Part shown: positions 61,078 to 64,000 of the stretch, piece by piece | How the letters are laid out: every line of letters begins with the position of its first letter | Numbering within the stretch: position 1 is the first letter of the stretch | NCBI RefSeq assembly: GCF_000004195.4 | Contig: NC_030683.2 | Span: 88,251,410-88,315,409, forward strand | Direction of reading: 5' to 3' | Source of the DNA: Xenopus tropicalis | Taxonomy: Eukaryota > Chordata > Amphibia > Anura > Pipidae | Length of the DNA stretch: 64,000 nucleotides | Notes under the pieces: generated by a model | What the model was told of the DNA's origin: nothing | Database searches by the model: none | The model's input: the letters and a program-made list of their open reading frames with translations, nothing else | Made by a program: the position numbers and the translations under genes

Positions 61078-61186
61078 CTAAAAGGGGTAGTTTAATTTAA
61101 CAAACATTAACTTTTAGTATGATGTAGACAGTGATATTGTTAGACAATTTGCAGTTTGTTTTAATTTTTTTAGGTTATTTAATTAT
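61078..61186. repeat. Fragment of the AAAGGGGTAGTT repeat
   Basis: AAAGGGGTAGTTTAATTTAA, TATGATGTAGACAGTGATAT and AGACAATTTGCAG match the inverse of 11274-11160. The match stops at the TTAA where the palindromic element begins, and I cannot find the continuation on the far side. Confidence 0.7.
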
Positions 61187-61190
61187 TTAA

Positions 61191-61479
61191 GGGCTCTGGC
61201 ACACGGGGGAGATTAGTCGCCCGCGATTAACTCCCTGTTCGCGGGCGACTAATCTCCCCGAGTTGCCTACCCCTGCCATCCCACCGGCGAACATGTAAGT
61301 CGCCGGCGGGATGGCACATGCGGCGGGGCGATTTCCGGAAATCGCCGGAAAAGACTCGCGAGTCTTTTTCGGCGATTTGCGCGAAATCGCGCCGCCGCAT
61401 GTGCCATCCCGCCGGCGACTTACATGTTCGCCGGTGGGATGGCAGGGGTAGGCAACTCGGGGAGATTAGTCGCCCGCGG
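61191..61479. mobile_element. GC-rich palindromic MITE with 239-bp near-perfect palindrome
   Basis: An outer hairpin at 61191-61259 (GGGCTCTGGCACACGGGGGA start) overlaps a larger palindrome at 61240-61478: arms 61240-61326 and 61392-61478 are perfectly inverted (87 bp), and the 65-bp middle is itself largely self-complementary around ACTCGCGAGT. TTAA precedes it. Related to 32444-32528. Confidence 0.88.
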
Positions 61480-61656
61480 ATAAATAAGACATTGCCTTCT
61501 TGATGTTCTGTTAAAAATACAGCAAATGTTAGTAAATGAGACACCACTGTCAAGCACTAGTAAAATAAAGTGCAGGCTAAATGTCTAGATGCATAAAGTT
61601 TAGCAAATCTAATTTGCTTTAATATTACTAGAGTCTGGCTAGAGACAGGTACTTAC

Positions 61657-61881
61657 CACAACGCCCATCAAACTTCTTGTAGAGATTCTCCTGATTGTCG
61701 CATGCCTGCTTGTTAAGCTGACACTCATTGTGATAATCTTTGCCGTCACTGCCACAAACAACATTTTCTGGAACCCCTGTGCAGGTAGCAGGACAGATAC
61801 ACTTTGCCGTCTGGCCATCTGTTGAGCGGACACAGGTACTGCCATAGCTACACGACACTGTTGAGCATGGGTCCTTGGTGC
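61657..61881 (-). CDS. agrn: agrin exon: follistatin-like module FS2
   Basis: Exon of 225 nt, phase 1-1 (2+222+1), acceptor cttccag and donor GTAAGT. It encodes a ten-Cys follistatin module: an EGF-like half beginning [14 protein letters not shown], then a Kazal half [14 protein letters not shown]. It matches the second FS module of mammalian agrin (DPCSNVTCSFGSTC in human, from memory), so the first exon seen here is FS2, not FS1. FS modules are rod-forming extracellular domains of the N-terminal proteoglycan half. Kazal folds can inhibit proteases, but agrin is not known to depend on that. Confidence 0.95.
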
Positions 61882-62002
61882 CTGGAAGAAAAGAGAAAAA
61901 ACAAAAACTTTTCAAGACACTGTTTGAACCCAAGTAGTTTTAACTTAAATAATTAAATAGCAGATGGTCTAGTAGGGGCTTCAAATACTGTATTGTTTCA
62001 TG

Positions 62003-62042
62003 TAGTATACCATTCCTGCATAAAAACAGGAATGGTATACTA
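62003..62042. repeat. Perfect 16-bp inverted repeat
   Basis: TAGTATACCATTCCTG and its exact inverse are separated by eight bases. Confidence 0.9.
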
Positions 62043-62214
62043 GGAATGCTAACATCAATATAACTGTAAGTATATAAACCACTGGTTGGAACACATCTTA
62101 GATGCTACAAGTCTGGGCAACAATCGCTCACAGAATAACTGAAAAGGTTCAAAAGGAACACCAGATTAATGATTAAAATATAATGAAATGAAAGGGGAAG
62201 GGGATGTGATCAAT

Positions 62215-62480
62215 AAGTATAGGACCAGTCATCCAGAATGTTCGGGACCTGGGTCTTTCCATATTTGGTTCTTCATACTGTCTACTAAAATCTACTAAGT
62301 CAACTAAAAAAAATTAATTAAACATTAAAAAAACCTAATATAACTGTTTATCCTCCAATAAAGATTGATTATATATTACTAAGGCTGGTACAAGGTACTC
62401 TTAAAGGTACCGTTTAAAAATAAGACGTTTTGATTAATATGCAGTCTGTGGGAGGTGGCCTTCCCAAATTGAGTGTTGAA
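62215..62480. mobile_element. TA-flanked palindromic MITE, copy 2 (decayed)
   Basis: Shares with 3602-3917 the blocks TCCAGAATGTTCGGGACCTG, TTAATTAAACATTAAAAAAA, CTCCAATAAAGATTGATTAT and ATGCAGTCTGTGGGAGGTGG in the same order. Its terminal repeats are eroded. Confidence 0.75.
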
Positions 62481-63827
62481 ACCCCTTGGTAAAGGCGCCA
62501 GGTTTCCTTCTTCTGCAGCAAGTTATAGAGGAGCTTTAAAAAGTTTAATTTAATAAACCATAGGTCTGTTTCAACCTTAATTACCATCGTAATATATGAA
62601 ACCAAGTAGCACATTCAAAATCTTTCTCTTCCTCCTGGGAAATATATGCTAGTAATGGAGTTAGGGAGACTATAGTAAATGATGATTTAGTGCAAACACA
62701 ACCCTACAACATAACTCCTTATATATGTAACATGGCACACAGATGTTGTACTGTTTTCTACATGTACATTACTAACCTGTACCCTCAGGCAGCACAATGT
62801 GCACAGGTAAGTGGCTGTACCTGAAAAATGTGCAGCAGCCCTAGCCATGAAACATATTTATCCGTTCGCTATGTTGTAGGTTCATTGTCCTTTAAAAGCA
62901 ACAAATATAGACTAAAAAACACTATTGTTATATATTGGTTTCTCTTTTTTCTGCAGCAATACCATTTACTACATTCTCCTGTTAGTAAAATATGTATGTT
63001 AAGATTTATATGGTGTCATCTTCTGGTAGAGCATGAAAGCAAACCCCCTCCCTCTCGTGCTGTAAAACTAAACCAAGTGTAATGGCCATGTAAAAATAAA
63101 TGGACTATGCTAATACATATGCCATGAGATATCTCCACTAGGGTTGCTATCGGCCAGTAAATATTGCACTTGATCCCAATGTAGAATTATAGCTGAGGCA
63201 GGCTAACCTGCAAAAAATGCTAAGAAACCCTAATCTCAGCCCCTTACTTTAAATGGACATACAAACCAAACAGTTTCAAATTTGTCTTAAACAAGGATCA
63301 CAATATGAGGCTAACATTGTACTAAATGTGTGTGTGGGGGGAAGGGGGGGTATCTTAATTGAACTTTTATGAAGCTAACACAGATCTATAAATTACATTG
63401 AAAAAAGAAGTGCATTATATGAGCTTGTTAGAAATCAAGCCTAGACATCTATCCCCCAACTGCTTTCCTGAAGTATAACATTTTCCCCATACAGCCTTTT
63501 TTGTATTTCTGCCAATTAATAAACACTAAGGGACTCAATATGAAGATATAGTAGGTTCCCTTCAGGCTGCCTTCACTGGGAGGGAGCGATGGGCAGTGCT
63601 GAGACAAGCTTGAGTAGCGTGAAAGAAAAAGGTCACGTTAATTTACTTGGAGAGAAAGGGGACAGGGTCTCGTTTACACAGCGCCTAACTCCCTGGCACT
63701 GCATGCAGCTTGACAACCCAGCCATATTAGCTTCCCTCAGTACAGGCGGTTAAGTGGGAGGAAAAGTTGGGGGAGAAGATCAGGTTTGATCTTATGATTT
63801 AAAAGGCACCTGGTCAATGATATTGTT

Positions 63828-64000
63828 GTTAAAGGGAAATTGCAAGGCACACCAATACATTGAATGGGTTCAAGTAGCTCCCCATCTTCTTTTCTGCTGA
63901 TTCACTGCACATGCTCGGTGCTGCTCTCAGTCACTGAGCTTAGGAACCACCACACAATATAAAATTCAACAAAAAATCAGGCTAAAATACAAAATTCAAT
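63828..64000 (+). repeat. TTAAAGG dispersed repeat, cut by the window end
   Basis: Begins TTAAAGGGAAATTGCAAGGC; GCTGATTCACTGCACATGCT and CAGTCACTGAGCTTAGGAAC match 42845-43260. Confidence 0.65.

Larger units (their letters stand above)
60706..61656 (-). other. agrin intron between FS2 and FS3
   Basis: The right half is a broken dispersed repeat (61078-61186) abutting the giant palindrome (61191-61479). The rest is unmarked. Confidence 0.8.
1..64000 (-). other. agrn: agrn (agrin) gene, internal part, spans the whole window
   Basis: Thirty exons encode, in agrin's order, FS2-FS9 with two laminin-EGF modules between FS8 and FS9, a Ser/Thr region, SEA, a second Thr-rich region, EGF1, LG1, EGF2, EGF3, LG2, EGF4 and the start of LG3. 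This domain order occurs only in agrin among known proteins. All exon phases match and no frameshift or stop interrupts the 1,676-codon frame, so the gene looks intact. Introns outside both terminal exons run to the window edges, so transcription should cross the whole window. The 5' end (NtA or SN start and FS1) and the 3' end (z exons, most of LG3, 3' UTR) are missing. Confidence 0.97.
61882..64000 (-). other. agrin intron upstream of FS2
   Basis: No FS1, NtA or SN first exon is found here. It contains the second TA-type MITE copy, a perfect short hairpin (62003-62042) and the start of a dispersed repeat at 63828. Confidence 0.75.

Noticed and set aside
61227..61553. Arg-rich open frames on both strands with near-identical protein sequence
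   Set aside because: An effect of the palindrome: both strands read the same arms.
61882..64000. Search for FS1, the NtA domain or the SN transmembrane first exon
   Set aside because: No CGSD-type Kazal core or signal/anchor coding stretch found; upstream exons are outside.

Overview
The window is a piece of vertebrate, very probably Xenopus (frog), genomic DNA lying entirely inside one gene: agrn, which encodes the heparan sulfate proteoglycan agrin, on the minus strand. The frog call rests on protein divergence from mammalian agrin (mammalian sequences compared from memory) and on intron repeats of Xenopus type: TTAA-flanked T2-type MITEs, a TA-flanked palindromic MITE, hAT elements with CAGTGCTGTCCAAC or CAGTGTCGGACTG ends, and the TAAAG(G/C)TGGCCA family. 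No promoter, first exon, stop codon or polyadenylation site of agrn is present; both ends of the gene lie outside. I find no second gene on either strand.

Reading 5'->3' on the minus strand (high to low coordinates), 30 coding exons join in one open frame of about 5.0 kb (1,676 whole codons plus split codons at both ends). Every junction has GT/AG ends and a compatible phase. Layout: follistatin-like (FS/Kazal) modules FS2-FS7, one phase 1-1 exon each (61.9-43.5 kb); FS8 on two exons (34.9-34.4 kb); a short Cys exon (31.8 kb); two laminin-type EGF modules (30.1 and 28.3 kb); FS9 on two exons (27.3 and 24.1 kb); a Ser/Thr-rich exon with glycosaminoglycan sites (23.2-23.5 kb); a second Cys exon carrying the neurotrypsin alpha-site (21.2 kb); the SEA domain on three exons (19.6-15.0 kb); a Thr-rich mucin-like stretch fused to EGF1 (13.3-13.7 kb); LG1, EGF2, EGF3, LG2, EGF4; and the first LG3 exon (195-282). 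FS1 and the NtA or transmembrane start are off the right edge. The rest of LG3 and the z-site exons are off the left edge.

The highlights are: (1) a 12-nt microexon at 5497-5508 encoding Lys-Ser-Arg-Lys, the agrin y (A) splice insert, preceded by a C14 tract; (2) both neurotrypsin cleavage sites retained; (3) the EGF4 O-fucose acceptor Ser replaced by Leu; (4) a pair of exons sharing an unnamed C-x6-CC-x14-C module with identical ends, and FS8/FS9 split by a phase-0 intron at the same codon with 106-nt second exons, together suggesting an old block duplication; (5) a 239-bp near-perfect palindrome inside an intron; (6) two inverted hAT copies sharing a 34-bp minisatellite with about 4 versus 10 units.

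Agrin is secreted into basal laminae or, as the SN form, anchored at the neuronal surface. Its N-terminal FS/LE half carries the heparan sulfate chains. Its C-terminal LG/EGF half binds alpha-dystroglycan, integrins and, through the z insert, LRP4/MuSK to cluster acetylcholine receptors at the neuromuscular junction. The introns (about 58 kb) are mostly AT-rich unique sequence with scattered DNA-transposon fossils.
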